DNA of 58,892 nucleotides from Comamonas sp. (GCA_015478895.1 JADMKK010000037.1:29512-88403); one strand, 5' to 3'. Positions 8,234-17,011 are shown, counted from the first letter of the stretch. A program made the numbers and translations. Notes: a model not told the origin generated them from the sequence alone.

Positions 8234-9712
8234 ATGTCTTGCGCTGTTGCCCGAACTTTTGTTGTTGCCTTATTGACAGGCCTCTTCGTTGCTGGCTATC
8301 CGCGCATGGGGTTTACAGCCGCTAGCGCCGCACACCTTGAGTCACAGAATGAAGCGGTAGGGCGCATCAGCATGACATTGGGGCAAGCGCACATTTTTCG
8401 CCCTGACGGCAGCCATCGCAGCGCTCGCTCTGGCGATCCTGTCTGGGTGGGAGACCGGATCGAAACAGCAGCGGGTGGACACGTTCACATCCGGTTTGTG
8501 GATGACGCCCTAGTCAGCGTACGTCCCGCCAGCCGTCTGGTCATAGAGGACTACCAATACGATAGCAGTCAGGTTCACCAATCCCTCGTGCGTTTTCGCC
8601 TGGACATAGGTGTCGCCCGTTCAATTTCTGGAGCTGCTGCGGAAGGGGCGCGTGAACGTTTTCGGCTCAATACACCATTGGCCGTGATCGGCGTACGTGG
8701 TACGGACTTTGTGGTGCGTGCAGATGCACAGCAGACCCAGGCTGTGGTGAATCAAGGCGCCATCACCATGGCTCCATTGGTTGCCCCTGACTGCCAAGCC
8801 CACTACAGCACAGGTTGTGGAGAGAGCGTTGCGCGTTTGCTGAGCGCAGCTGAAATGCCGGGCATGCTGATGCAGTACCGCAGCTATTTTGCGCAGCCAC
8901 AGCTGCTTCGCCAAGAGATGCCTCCTTGGGAGGGGGGAGTCGTAGTGGCTCAAAATACGAAGGTGGAGCCCACTCCAGCAACTCTCCAGCTGCAACCAGC
9001 AATCAACCAATTGCCTCATAGCACTACCGGGCAGCAAGAAGTCCTGACGGTGTTGGCACAAGACACCTTACAGCAGGCCTTTAAAGATGTACCTGTAATC
9101 GAATTGCCTTCACCAGAAGCACCTACGCCCATGCTGCCTGCGCCCATGCTCCCTGAGCCAATGCTGCCTGAGCCAATGTTGCCTGAGCCAATGTTGCCTG
9201 CTTTACCCCCGGAATCTATGGCGTTGGCGTGGGGGCGTTGGACGCAACAGGCGCAGGACTCTACCGACATCAGTCAGTTGCGAGAGCTTGCACGCCAAGG
9301 GCGTAGCGTGACGGTGGGAAACAACGCCTATGTGCTTTACCGGCAGAGTGACATGCCATCGCTGCTTGGTGCAAGCCTTGGGCGCTTTGATATGAACTTG
9401 CAGGCAGTCCATGCCAGCTTGCAGCCGACAGGTGGTGGTGGTACCCAGACTGCGCAAGTGCATGGTGGCCTGCTCACGCTTGATTTTGGTGCCCAGAATT
9501 TCTACACCCAGCTGCAACTCTCGGCGCAGGCTACCAGCATGCACACCCTGGAAGCGAGCGGCAACCTCAATCAGAATGGAATATTCAGCCAGCGCCTGCC
9601 AGGTCTGAATATTGGGGGCGCTGTGGCATTGGATGGGCAAACAGCGGGCTATTTCTTTGAAAAAGCCATCGACGCAGGCAGCTTTTCCGGTATTACTTTA
9701 TGGGGGCGATGA
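8234..9712 (+). CDS. FecR domain-containing secreted or periplasmic protein
   Basis: This 492-residue protein has an N-terminal signal peptide (hydrophobic VVALLTGLFVAGY, likely cleavage near AASAA at about 33). A FecR domain follows (about 40-180: GRISMTLGQAHIFRPDG, WVGDRIETAAGGHVHIRFVDDALVSVRPASRL, LNTPLAVIGVRGTDFVV). FecR domains usually lie in the periplasm, either as anti-sigma factors or, as here without an N-terminal cytoplasmic region, as sensor or scaffold proteins. A Pro/Met-rich linker with five MLP-type pentapeptides (9127-9202) separates it from a beta-rich C-terminal domain (about 330-492) resembling the transferrin-binding/FecR-associated barrel type. Its stop overlaps the start of the cyclase gene. 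Confidence 0.82.
   Translation: MSCAVARTFVVALLTGLFVAGYPRMGFTAASAAHLESQNEAVGRISMTLGQAHIFRPDGSHRSARSGDPVWVGDRIETAAGGHVHIRFVDDALVSVRPASRLVIEDYQYDSSQVHQSLVRFRLDIGVARSISGAAAEGARERFRLNTPLAVIGVRGTDFVVRADAQQTQAVVNQGAITMAPLVAPDCQAHYSTGCGESVARLLSAAEMPGMLMQYRSYFAQPQLLRQEMPPWEGGVVVAQNTKVEPTPATLQLQPAINQLPHSTTGQQEVLTVLAQDTLQQAFKDVPVIELPSPEAPTPMLPAPMLPEPMLPEPMLPEPMLPALPPESMALAWGRWTQQAQDSTDISQLRELARQGRSVTVGNNAYVLYRQSDMPSLLGASLGRFDMNLQAVHASLQPTGGGGTQTAQVHGGLLTLDFGAQNFYTQLQLSAQATSMHTLEASGNLNQNGIFSQRLPGLNIGGAVALDGQTAGYFFEKAIDAGSFSGITLWGR
9127..9202 (+). repeat. 15-bp tandem repeat in the FecR-protein linker
   Basis: Five imperfect 15-bp units encode consecutive (A/E)PMLP pentapeptides inside the 8234-9712 gene. 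The repeat forms a proline-rich, probably extended spacer between the FecR domain and the C-terminal domain. Confidence 0.85.
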
Positions 9713-11727
9713 GCGTGCGTTTGCCCCTGATTCAGCGCTGGCTTGACCACCCTTGGCAGGCAAGGTTATGCGTTTTGGCTTTGTCCGTGCTCCTGTGGGT
9801 GGGCCTGCAAGCACTTGCGCCGCAACTGCTCAGCAAACTCCAAGAACACGGCCGCGACCTGATCTGGCGCACCCATGCCAGCAGTGCACCCGAGCAGCGC
9901 GTGATTCTGATTGACATTGACGACGCCAGCCTTCAGTCCATAGGGCCGTGGCCCTGGTCGCGCAACACTGTCGCAGAGCTCAGTCAAGCCCTGGACCGTG
10001 CGGGCGTTGGCCTCAAGCTCTTTGACATCGTATTTCCTGACGCACGCCCCGGAGATGCCCAGTTGGCACAGGCCCTGAGTACAGGCAGCGCACCCAGCGT
10101 ACTTGCCCAAGTGTTCGCCTTGCGCGGTGAGACACAACTGCGTTTGGGCTCTACAGCAGGCGCCTGGCCCAGCCTAGGTTGCCAAATGCCTGCTATCCCT
10201 GCCGAAGGCGTGATTGGCAACCAACCCACGCTGGCGCAAAGCGCTGCAGCAGTAGGCCACATTACGCCCACACTAGACAATGATGGCGGTGTGCGCCGTG
10301 TCGCTGCTTTGGTATGCATGGACGGGCGCACCTACCCGGCGCTGGCATTGGCTGGCCTTGCCACACAGGCCAGTGCAGTTGCGCAGCTTGAGTCTGGCCG
10401 CCATTGGTATGAATCGGCGTGGCGCATCACGTTCCCGGGAATGCCGGGTCTTGATGTCAACCTGGACGCGCAAGGCCAAATACGTGTTCCCTATCAAACC
10501 GCGCGCAGCAGTTTGCTGCGCATATCTGCAGCAGATCTATTGGACGGGAAATGGCCTCAAGGATTGGCACCAGACACCTTGCAAGGCGCTTGGGTGGTCA
10601 TTGGCGCATCCGCCTTTGGCATGGCCGACGTTGTCTCCACCTCATTGGCGGAAGCAGTCAGCGGCAGCGAAGTTCATATGCAAATGCTGTTGGGCATGAT
10701 TGATGGGCATATACCTTATCCACCACAAGGACAGGCCATGCTCTGGGCCTGCTTGGTCTTATTGGCCTTGGCTGCTTTGTGGGGGCTGAGTGCGCGCAGC
10801 CAAGCCTGGGTGCTACCGCTTGCCAGCGTGGCAATCGCCATCGCGTTATTGGCATTGCAAGTCTGGGCCCAATGGGCCTACCACTGGATACTGGATGCGC
10901 TTGCTCCGGCACTGCTCATTCTTATCACCGGACTGATGCTCGCCCTGAGTGAGCAAGCTCGCACCTTGGTAGAAAAAAAGCGTATCTATAAAAATCTTGC
11001 CAGCTACGTCACGCCGCCCGTGGCAGAAAAAATTGCCCTGCAAGCGCCGACGGATGCTATCCAGGCGCGGCGCTGTGAGCTGACCGTGCTTACCGTGGAC
11101 CTGAAAAACTTTGCGCGCTATTGTCAAATCTGCTCACCAGAAGATGCAGCTACCGTATTGCACCGTTTTTTTGCTGGCGCCAGCACCATCGTCGAAGCCC
11201 ACGGAGGCATGGTCGAAGAACTCTGGGGAGACAGCCTGCTCGCAGTCTTCAATGGTGAAAGACCATGCTCAGATCATCCTCAAGCCGCTATAGATGCGGC
11301 CCGCAGCATTTGGCATCACTGCAGCGCCGAATTGCCCAACACCCAGGCATTAGGCATTGAGCCCATTTCTCTGGGTGTGGGGCTAGAAAGCGGTCAAGCC
11401 ATGATTGGCAGCTTTGGCGCTGCGCACCGTCGCGTTCATACCGTGCTGGGGCCCGTTGTCAACACTGCGCTGCAATTGCGCAGCCTCACTGCAGAATTGT
11501 CATACCCCGTGCTGCTGGGTGCTGGCATAGTCAAATGCTTGGGCGCACAGCCAGATACAGCGCACATCCACGTCAAGAATCTGGGGCAATTTCTGCTGCC
11601 AGGGGCATTGCAGCCCAGTAATGTCTACACGCTGCGCTATATTCTGCAACCTGGCGATCCGGCAGAACAGCGCACCTTGGCCTATCTGCAGCAGCATATG
11701 GCAGCCTTCAATAAGCCTGCCGCCTGA
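9709..11727 (+). CDS. CHASE2 sensor protein with class III nucleotidyl-cyclase domain, atypical active site
   Basis: This 672-residue inner-membrane protein has an N-terminal membrane segment, a periplasmic CHASE2 domain (about 45-330; LIDIDDASLQSIGPWPWSR, LFDIVFPDAR), three membrane helices (about 340-420) and a C-terminal class III cyclase domain (about 445-620). Both metal Asp residues are present (VDLKNF, D464; WGDSLL, D508). However, the substrate Lys is Glu (E504), the second purine-selecting Asp is Pro (GPVVN, P582), and the transition-state Arg after the conserved Asn (N585) is Gln (Q589). It may be inactive, a nucleotide sensor, or have altered specificity. The start overlaps the previous stop (ATGA at 9709; ATG 9700 is also possible). 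It forms an operon with the FecR and barrel genes. Confidence 0.85.
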   Translation: MSVRLPLIQRWLDHPWQARLCVLALSVLLWVGLQALAPQLLSKLQEHGRDLIWRTHASSAPEQRVILIDIDDASLQSIGPWPWSRNTVAELSQALDRAGVGLKLFDIVFPDARPGDAQLAQALSTGSAPSVLAQVFALRGETQLRLGSTAGAWPSLGCQMPAIPAEGVIGNQPTLAQSAAAVGHITPTLDNDGGVRRVAALVCMDGRTYPALALAGLATQASAVAQLESGRHWYESAWRITFPGMPGLDVNLDAQGQIRVPYQTARSSLLRISAADLLDGKWPQGLAPDTLQGAWVVIGASAFGMADVVSTSLAEAVSGSEVHMQMLLGMIDGHIPYPPQGQAMLWACLVLLALAALWGLSARSQAWVLPLASVAIAIALLALQVWAQWAYHWILDALAPALLILITGLMLALSEQARTLVEKKRIYKNLASYVTPPVAEKIALQAPTDAIQARRCELTVLTVDLKNFARYCQICSPEDAATVLHRFFAGASTIVEAHGGMVEELWGDSLLAVFNGERPCSDHPQAAIDAARSIWHHCSAELPNTQALGIEPISLGVGLESGQAMIGSFGAAHRRVHTVLGPVVNTALQLRSLTAELSYPVLLGAGIVKCLGAQPDTAHIHVKNLGQFLLPGALQPSNVYTLRYILQPGDPAEQRTLAYLQQHMAAFNKPAA

Positions 11728-11760
11728 ACTGGCCCGCCCGTTTTGCTGGGCCTTACCATC

Positions 11761-13188
11761 TTGACCTCTGTACTTTTTCGCCCTTGTGGCAAGTTGCTTG
11801 CAGCAGCGCTGGCGCTGCTGGCGTTTCCTCATGCCTGGGCCACATGCGATGTGCAGCCTCAATACCCGTTGGCTAAGGAGCGCAGCGCGCAGCGCATTAC
11901 TTTGCAGTATTTACAAAGCGTGCAAGACCAGTGCCTGCGCAACAGCCACTACTATGCCTGGCGTGGTGCGTTGGAGCTTTCGCTGGGGCACAACCATGCG
12001 GCACTTGAATCACTGGAACGCGCCCTGCTGCTGCAGCCAGACCTGCCAGGTGCTCAGCTTGACTATGCTCAGGCACTACTTACGCAAGGCGACACCCTTG
12101 CTGCGCAAGAACTGCTGCTGTTGCTGGCGCAGCGCCATGACCTGCCCCCTGCAGTGCAAGAGCTGCTAGGGCAGACTCAGGCCCACGCCCAGTTTGCGGC
12201 CACCAATGCCGACTCCAGCCCAGCCCCCAGCATCACGCGCCTGCAGCTTTCCTCTGCATTTGGTTGGGACAGCAACCTTAACAGCGCCCCCCGTACCGAC
12301 ACCTTGCAGCTCAGCATACCCAGCCTGCCGGGTGGCAGCCTGGCTCTGCCGCTGGCGCGCAGCAGTCTGCCCCAGTCCGGGGCGCTATGGTTAAGCCAAG
12401 TTGCAGTGCAGCAACTGCGAACTGTGGGCGCAGGCAACCATCCATCAGCCCTGCTGCTCAGCGCCCAGCTGGCCAACCGCAGCACCAATACCAGCGCCAA
12501 AACCAGTTACCAGCAAGCTGAACTGGCAGCCCACTGGCTGCAAGCCCCGCAAGCACCCGCGCAGTGGTTGCTCAGCGCCAACTACAGGCACCTGCATTAT
12601 GGCGGCCAGCCTTGGTTTGACGAGTGGCAATTAATAGCCCAGCGCCAATACCAATGGCATACCTATTGCCGTGCCAGCGCGGGCTTGAAGTGGGAGCAGC
12701 GCAGCTGGCACAGCAGCGCCGAGTTAAACGGCCAGTACCAAGGCCTGCTCACTGGCCTGGACTGCAGTACCGCGGCCCATGCAGGCCTGCTTAACCCCAA
12801 CCCTATCAACTGGGGTCTGCAACTCAGCCGTGGGCATGACCAGCCTTCGCACGCCGCCAGACCCGGCGGCCGCTATACACGTACCGAACTGCGTGCCCAT
12901 GCAGGCCTGGTACACGGCCCCTGGCAGTTCAATGGCAGCTGGCTCTACCAGCAGCAATCGGACAGCCAGGGCTACAGCCCCTTGCTGGCCCAGGGCAGCC
13001 CGCGCCGCACCTATCGCCACTCCTGGGAGTTGCAAGCCAGCCGCGCGCTGGGCACCCGGTTGGCCCCTGCCACGGGTGGGCAACTGCGCTGGTTCATCAG
13101 CCTGCAGCACAGCCAGCAGCACAGCAATATTTCTGTTTTTGGCACGCAACAGCACAGCCTGCACACCGGGCTGCGCTGGGTAAATTGA
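11761..13188 (+). CDS. TPR-containing outer-membrane beta-barrel protein
   Basis: This roughly 475-residue protein has a signal peptide (LLAAALALLAFPHAWA), about three TPR-like helical repeats (residues 45-140: YYAWRGALELSLGHNHAALESLERALLLQPD), and a long C-terminal region of alternating aromatic strands ending in HTGLRWVN, as expected of an outer-membrane barrel. The layout resembles Slam-type surface-lipoprotein translocators and other TPR-barrel exporters; true Slam identity is not shown. The start is poorly defined: no ATG is available before the signal peptide, so TTG 11761 or TTG 11743 is used. It is the last gene of the fecR-cyclase operon, about 300 bp upstream of the S-layer-like gene. 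Confidence 0.7.
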   Translation: MTSVLFRPCGKLLAAALALLAFPHAWATCDVQPQYPLAKERSAQRITLQYLQSVQDQCLRNSHYYAWRGALELSLGHNHAALESLERALLLQPDLPGAQLDYAQALLTQGDTLAAQELLLLLAQRHDLPPAVQELLGQTQAHAQFAATNADSSPAPSITRLQLSSAFGWDSNLNSAPRTDTLQLSIPSLPGGSLALPLARSSLPQSGALWLSQVAVQQLRTVGAGNHPSALLLSAQLANRSTNTSAKTSYQQAELAAHWLQAPQAPAQWLLSANYRHLHYGGQPWFDEWQLIAQRQYQWHTYCRASAGLKWEQRSWHSSAELNGQYQGLLTGLDCSTAAHAGLLNPNPINWGLQLSRGHDQPSHAARPGGRYTRTELRAHAGLVHGPWQFNGSWLYQQQSDSQGYSPLLAQGSPRRTYRHSWELQASRALGTRLAPATGGQLRWFISLQHSQQHSNISVFGTQQHSLHTGLRWVN

Positions 13189-13492
13189 TTGGATGAAACT
13201 TTGAATTACCTCGCAGCGCCTTGCAAGCCACGCAAAATAGCCCACTGAACGGCGCAAACTAAGGCGTGTACCGTCAGTCGACCAGGCTATCTGCCTACGC
13301 CACTCTTCCTCAGCTGCCCATGGAAAGGGTGCAAACCAGCCCCATAATGCGTTGTCCTTGTGCAACAGGTGCAGGCCTTCCATCTTTGTGACCGCAATCA
13401 CAAGGCATCTACTGCAAATTTTTTTATACTGCACAGCTCATTCGCAGGAATCCATAACCTGCGGTGATTTTCTACTAGTGGAGAAACTCATC
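13189..13492. other. intergenic regulatory region before the S-layer-like gene
   Basis: This stretch of about 300 bp has no convincing gene. Its 3' half holds a perfect Crp-type palindrome and a -10 hexamer (13387-13430), followed by a 5' leader of about 55 nt and a strong GGAGA Shine-Dalgarno. I see nothing recognisable in 13189-13380. Confidence 0.6.
13387..13430 (+). promoter_or_regulatory. class II Crp-type promoter of the S-layer-like gene
   Basis: TGTGA-CCGCAA-TCACA (13387-13402) is a perfect CRP-consensus palindrome, extended by one symmetric base pair on each side (TTGTGA/TCACAA). A near-consensus -10, TATACT, lies at 13425-13430, and no good -35 is present where the palindrome sits. 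With transcription starting near 13437 the site centre is near -42, the classical class II activation position. The Crp/Fnr-type regulator encoded at 7343-8023 has a matching recognition helix. The sequence match is direct; activation is inference. Confidence 0.72.
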
Positions 13493-16400
13493 ATGGCTAC
13501 AAACATTACCTCTCAAGAACGTACCAACATCCTGAAATTGGTTGCTGGCATGTTCAACGCAGTTCCCGGTGCTACGTACCTGGAAGAATTCAGCACTGCC
13601 TTCCTGGCAATGGGCAATGACTACGGTTCCTTGGCAACTGCCTTGGGCAACACCGGTGCTTTCAAGTCGCTGTACCCATCCAGCCTGACTGTGCAAGAAA
13701 CTGCCAACAAGTTCCTGGGCACTCTGGGCTTGGCAAACAATGCTGAAGCGCAAGACTTTGTGCAAGCCAAGCTCAATGCTGGCGAAAGCATCGCTTCTGT
13801 CGTTTTCCAGTCGCTGCTGGCTCTGGTTGACTCCACCTCCACTGACGCCGAAATCGTGGCTGCCCAGGCACAACTGTCCAACAAGGCAGCTGTGGCTGAG
13901 TACTACTCGGTCACACTGGGTGCATCCAGCGCTGATCTGGCCACCCTGCAAGGCGTTGTGGCCAATGTGACGGCTGACCCCGCCACAGTAGAAGCCGCCA
14001 AGGCAAGCAGCGGTGGCGCTAATGGCACTACCTTCACGCTCACTACGGGTGTGGATGCCATCAGCGGCACCGCTGGCAACGACACCATCATCGGCGTTTC
14101 TGATGGCGTGACCTCTGCCACTGTTGCCGCTGGGCAGCCTGTTACCGAAACATTCGGTGGTCTTGATGTGATTGATGGCGGCGCGGGTACTGACACCCTG
14201 AAGCTGTCGAACTCGACTGGCACGATGACTCTGGACACTTCTGTTGAAGTGAAGAACGTCGAAATCCTGGAACTGGTTAGCGCCAATGGTGCTGTCAATG
14301 CTGACGTCCAAGCCTGGACCGGTTTGCAGTCTGTTGTTGTTGACCAGAAGACTGCCGGTGCCGCCAGCAACGTTGACACCAAGGCCAACGCCACCAGCGT
14401 CAGCATCAAGGGCGGCAATGGCGCCACCATCCGTGACAACGGCACGGGCACCGCGACCGGTAAGGACACTCTGGCTTCCGTGACGGTCGAAAAAGTGGCC
14501 GGTGCGGTCAACGTCGGTACGACCGCGTCCGCCGCTACCGCCATCGACTCCCTGACCACTCTGAACGTTATTGATAACGCCAATAACGTTACCGTGACTG
14601 CTGCTGCAGGCACTCGTGTGCTGAACCTGGGCCTGAACAAGGTTACTGGCGGTACGATCAGCGATGCAGAAGCTACCGGTCTGAAGATCGCTGCGACTGG
14701 TGCCAACTCCTCTGGCATCACCCTGTCCGCTGCCAAGGCTACCACCATCGATTTCTCCGGTGACAAGACCGTCAGCCTCGACATCGGTAACGCTGCTGCT
14801 CAAGCTGCCAACCTGGTTATCACTTCCAGCAACACTGCTGGCGTTACTCTGGCTGGCAACACTCTGGACACCGACGTGACCTTCACAGGCGGCGCTGGCA
14901 AGGACTCCGTCATCGTTGGCGCAACCACCAAGACCATTGACATGGGCGCTGGTGATGACACTGTTGAAGTGACTTCGGCACTGGGCCTGAACGGCAAGCT
15001 GGTGGGTGGCGACGGTGTTGACACCTTGAAGTTCGCGGCCGCTACTGCGCAGACACTGTCTGCAACTGACGCTTTCGCAAAAGCTGTAACAGGTTTTGAA
15101 AAAGTGAGTGTCGGTGCTGTAGCTGCCTTGACTGACAATACGGTCAACCTTGCCAACTTGAACAACATCAACTACGTGGTCTCCGCTGGTACCGCTGCAG
15201 GTGGCACCAACGAAACTGCTGCGATTGCGTTCAATGCGCTGGCTGCTGGTGCAAGCATCACCATTGCTGGCCGTACCGTGACGGCAACGTCGGGTACAGC
15301 TACAGCGGAACAAGTGGCCACCGCATTCAGCAGCACTGGCGCTACCGCTGGTACGCTGACTGTGACAGGCACCCTGGCTAATTGGACTGCTGGCTCGGCA
15401 GGTACTGGTACCAGCGTGACTTTCACCAGCACCACCGTAGGTAACGTTGATAATTTGACACCGACTTTTGCAGGCGTTGCTGCACCGAGTGCTCCTTCTG
15501 TTTCCACGACCAACGGTGTTCTGGGCACAAGCAGTGAAACTGCTGTGGTAACTTTCACCGACTTGGCTATCGGCCAAAGCGTGACCGTTGCTGGCCGGAC
15601 GATTACTGCTGCCACCGGCTCTGCCACGGCTGCTGAAGTAGCGGCTGCAGTTGCAGCTCTTCCTGGAACGGTTGGAACTCTGTCGGTTGTAGGTACGGTG
15701 ACTGGTTGGACCGCCGCCCCCGCCGCTGGTTCTGCCGTGACTTTCATTAGCACCACTGCGAACACTGACGTTACCGACCTGGTTCCAACGGCTGCTGGCA
15801 CCGCCGCACCAACCGTAGCCTCAAATACGCCAGTTGAAGGCACTGCAGGTTCCTCTTTGACCGTGACCAACATGGCCAATGCGGGCACGTTCGAGCTGAC
15901 CGGTGTGGTCGCTGGTGCTGCTACTGTGACGATGAAAGATGCGACGGGCTCGGCTGATGTGTTGAACATCAAGCTGAACGGTGCTTCCAATATCGTCAAC
16001 ACTGGTACTTTGACCGTTGCGGGCGTTGAAACTATCAACATCGAAGCCACCGACAGCACAGTTGATACCGTCACGCTGGCCAACCCGAATGCGGCTTCCA
16101 AGATCAACCTGGTGGCTGAAAATGCGACCAAGATTGTGGTCACGGGCAACCATGGCGTGGACTTCACCGGTTCTACACTAACCAATGTGGTGGACCTGGA
16201 TGCTTCGGGTGTGGTGTCGGTGGGCAGCGTTGCTGGTGCCACAGCCGCTCAAATCGGTACTACTGGTGCTGTGACCTTCACTTCTGCCGTGACCAACAAG
16301 AACGTGACTGTCAAGACCGGCAACGGCGCTGACGTCATCAACCTGTCGTCCGTGACCGACGCCACCAAGGTTGCCACAGTGTCCACTGGCGAAGGTAGCG

Positions 16401-16924
16401 ACACCATTACTGGCACTGCTGGTAACGACACCATTGACGCTGGCGCAGGCCGTGACACGGTGAACGCTTCTGCTGGTGCAGACACCATTACTCTGGGCGC
16501 CGGTAACGACGTCTACGTGCTGGGTGCTGCCACCAACTCGACCTTGGCCAAGGGCGACATCATCACTGACTTCGTGGCTAACAGTAAGGCCCAGGGTACG
16601 ACGGCTGCGTTGATCCAGAAGGGTGCTACTACAACGCTTGCTGATCTGACTGGCGACACTATTGATGTGTCGGCAGCAATTACTCTGGCTGGTGCTGCCA
16701 CTACTGGTATCACTGTGTTCGTGGCTACCAATGCTGCTGATGCACAAACCTTCCTGCAAAACACGGGCAATGCCGGTACGCTGACTGGTTTTGCCCTGGA
16801 CAGCACGACTGGCAAGCTGTACATGGACTTCGACAGCAATGGTACGGTGGACTCCGTGATCACCCTGACTGGTGTGACCACTATCACCGAAGCCGCTTTC
16901 GTGACTGGCATCGCTATCATCTAA
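13493..16924 (+). CDS. S-layer-like, cysteine-free type I secretion substrate with RTX-like repeats
   Basis: This is a 1143-residue protein, rich in Thr/Ala/Gly/Val/Asn/Asp, acidic and without any cysteine. The N-terminal 150 residues are helical (TNILKLVAGMFNAVPGATYLEEF). A long beta-strand-repeat region follows, with scattered GGAGTDTL, GAGDDTVEV and GGDGVDTL calcium motifs and a cluster of RTX nonapeptides near the end (TGTAGNDTIDAGAGRDTV, about 16396-16530). There is no N-terminal signal peptide; the C-terminus (AAFVTGIAII) fits a type I secretion signal. Composition and layout resemble Caulobacter RsaA-type S-layer proteins. ATG 13493 has GGAGA eight bases upstream. A hairpin terminator follows. 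The T1SS at 29527-35842 is the probable exporter. Confidence 0.82.
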   Translation: MATNITSQERTNILKLVAGMFNAVPGATYLEEFSTAFLAMGNDYGSLATALGNTGAFKSLYPSSLTVQETANKFLGTLGLANNAEAQDFVQAKLNAGESIASVVFQSLLALVDSTSTDAEIVAAQAQLSNKAAVAEYYSVTLGASSADLATLQGVVANVTADPATVEAAKASSGGANGTTFTLTTGVDAISGTAGNDTIIGVSDGVTSATVAAGQPVTETFGGLDVIDGGAGTDTLKLSNSTGTMTLDTSVEVKNVEILELVSANGAVNADVQAWTGLQSVVVDQKTAGAASNVDTKANATSVSIKGGNGATIRDNGTGTATGKDTLASVTVEKVAGAVNVGTTASAATAIDSLTTLNVIDNANNVTVTAAAGTRVLNLGLNKVTGGTISDAEATGLKIAATGANSSGITLSAAKATTIDFSGDKTVSLDIGNAAAQAANLVITSSNTAGVTLAGNTLDTDVTFTGGAGKDSVIVGATTKTIDMGAGDDTVEVTSALGLNGKLVGGDGVDTLKFAAATAQTLSATDAFAKAVTGFEKVSVGAVAALTDNTVNLANLNNINYVVSAGTAAGGTNETAAIAFNALAAGASITIAGRTVTATSGTATAEQVATAFSSTGATAGTLTVTGTLANWTAGSAGTGTSVTFTSTTVGNVDNLTPTFAGVAAPSAPSVSTTNGVLGTSSETAVVTFTDLAIGQSVTVAGRTITAATGSATAAEVAAAVAALPGTVGTLSVVGTVTGWTAAPAAGSAVTFISTTANTDVTDLVPTAAGTAAPTVASNTPVEGTAGSSLTVTNMANAGTFELTGVVAGAATVTMKDATGSADVLNIKLNGASNIVNTGTLTVAGVETINIEATDSTVDTVTLANPNAASKINLVAENATKIVVTGNHGVDFTGSTLTNVVDLDASGVVSVGSVAGATAAQIGTTGAVTFTSAVTNKNVTVKTGNGADVINLSSVTDATKVATVSTGEGSDTITGTAGNDTIDAGAGRDTVNASAGADTITLGAGNDVYVLGAATNSTLAKGDIITDFVANSKAQGTTAALIQKGATTTLADLTGDTIDVSAAITLAGAATTGITVFVATNAADAQTFLQNTGNAGTLTGFALDSTTGKLYMDFDSNGTVDSVITLTGVTTITEAAFVTGIAII
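15212..15800 (+). repeat. internal domain duplication in the S-layer-like gene
   Basis: Two diverged copies of a domain of about 85 residues lie in tandem (about 15212-15470 and 15536-15800, period about 324 bp). Shared landmarks are ETA(A/V)(I/V).F..LA.G.S(I/V)T(I/V)AGRT(V/I)TA, GT(L/V)..W(T)A and (V/I)TF.STT......L.P. The repeats look like secreted beta-sandwich modules. Confidence 0.8.
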
Positions 16925-16977
16925 TCTTCCCAGGAAACAAGCGCCTGCTCTAGAGTAGGTGCTTGAGATAGATGATC

Positions 16978-17011
16978 AAAACCCCTGTGACTTCGGTTGC
17001 AGGGGTTTTTT
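16978..17011 (+). terminator. rho-independent terminator after the S-layer-like gene
   Basis: The stem is AAAACCCCTG / CAGGGGTTTT with an inner C-UUCG-G tetraloop, followed by a run of T. It starts 53 bp after the stop and would cap the highly expressed S-layer transcript, leaving the downstream gene with its own promoter or with read-through. A weaker imperfect inverted repeat lies just before it (about 16939-16964). Confidence 0.9.

Noticed and set aside
11743..13188. Firm assignment of the barrel protein as Slam
   Set aside because: TPR repeats plus a barrel fit the layout, but no adjacent lipoprotein substrate or diagnostic motif is visible.
13475..15577. A 700-codon open frame antisense to the S-layer-like gene
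   Set aside because: It mirrors the highly repetitive, stop-poor Gly/Thr/Ala coding of the sense gene, has no ribosome site, and its Ser/Cys/His-rich translation resembles no protein family.
15172..16242. A 356-codon minus-strand frame inside the S-layer-like gene
   Set aside because: It is low-complexity Val/Ala/Pro/Thr, produced by the reverse complement of repeated sense codons.
16983..16998. TGTGA half-site in the S-layer terminator as a Crp site
   Set aside because: The second half-site is missing and the bases are explained by the terminator loop.
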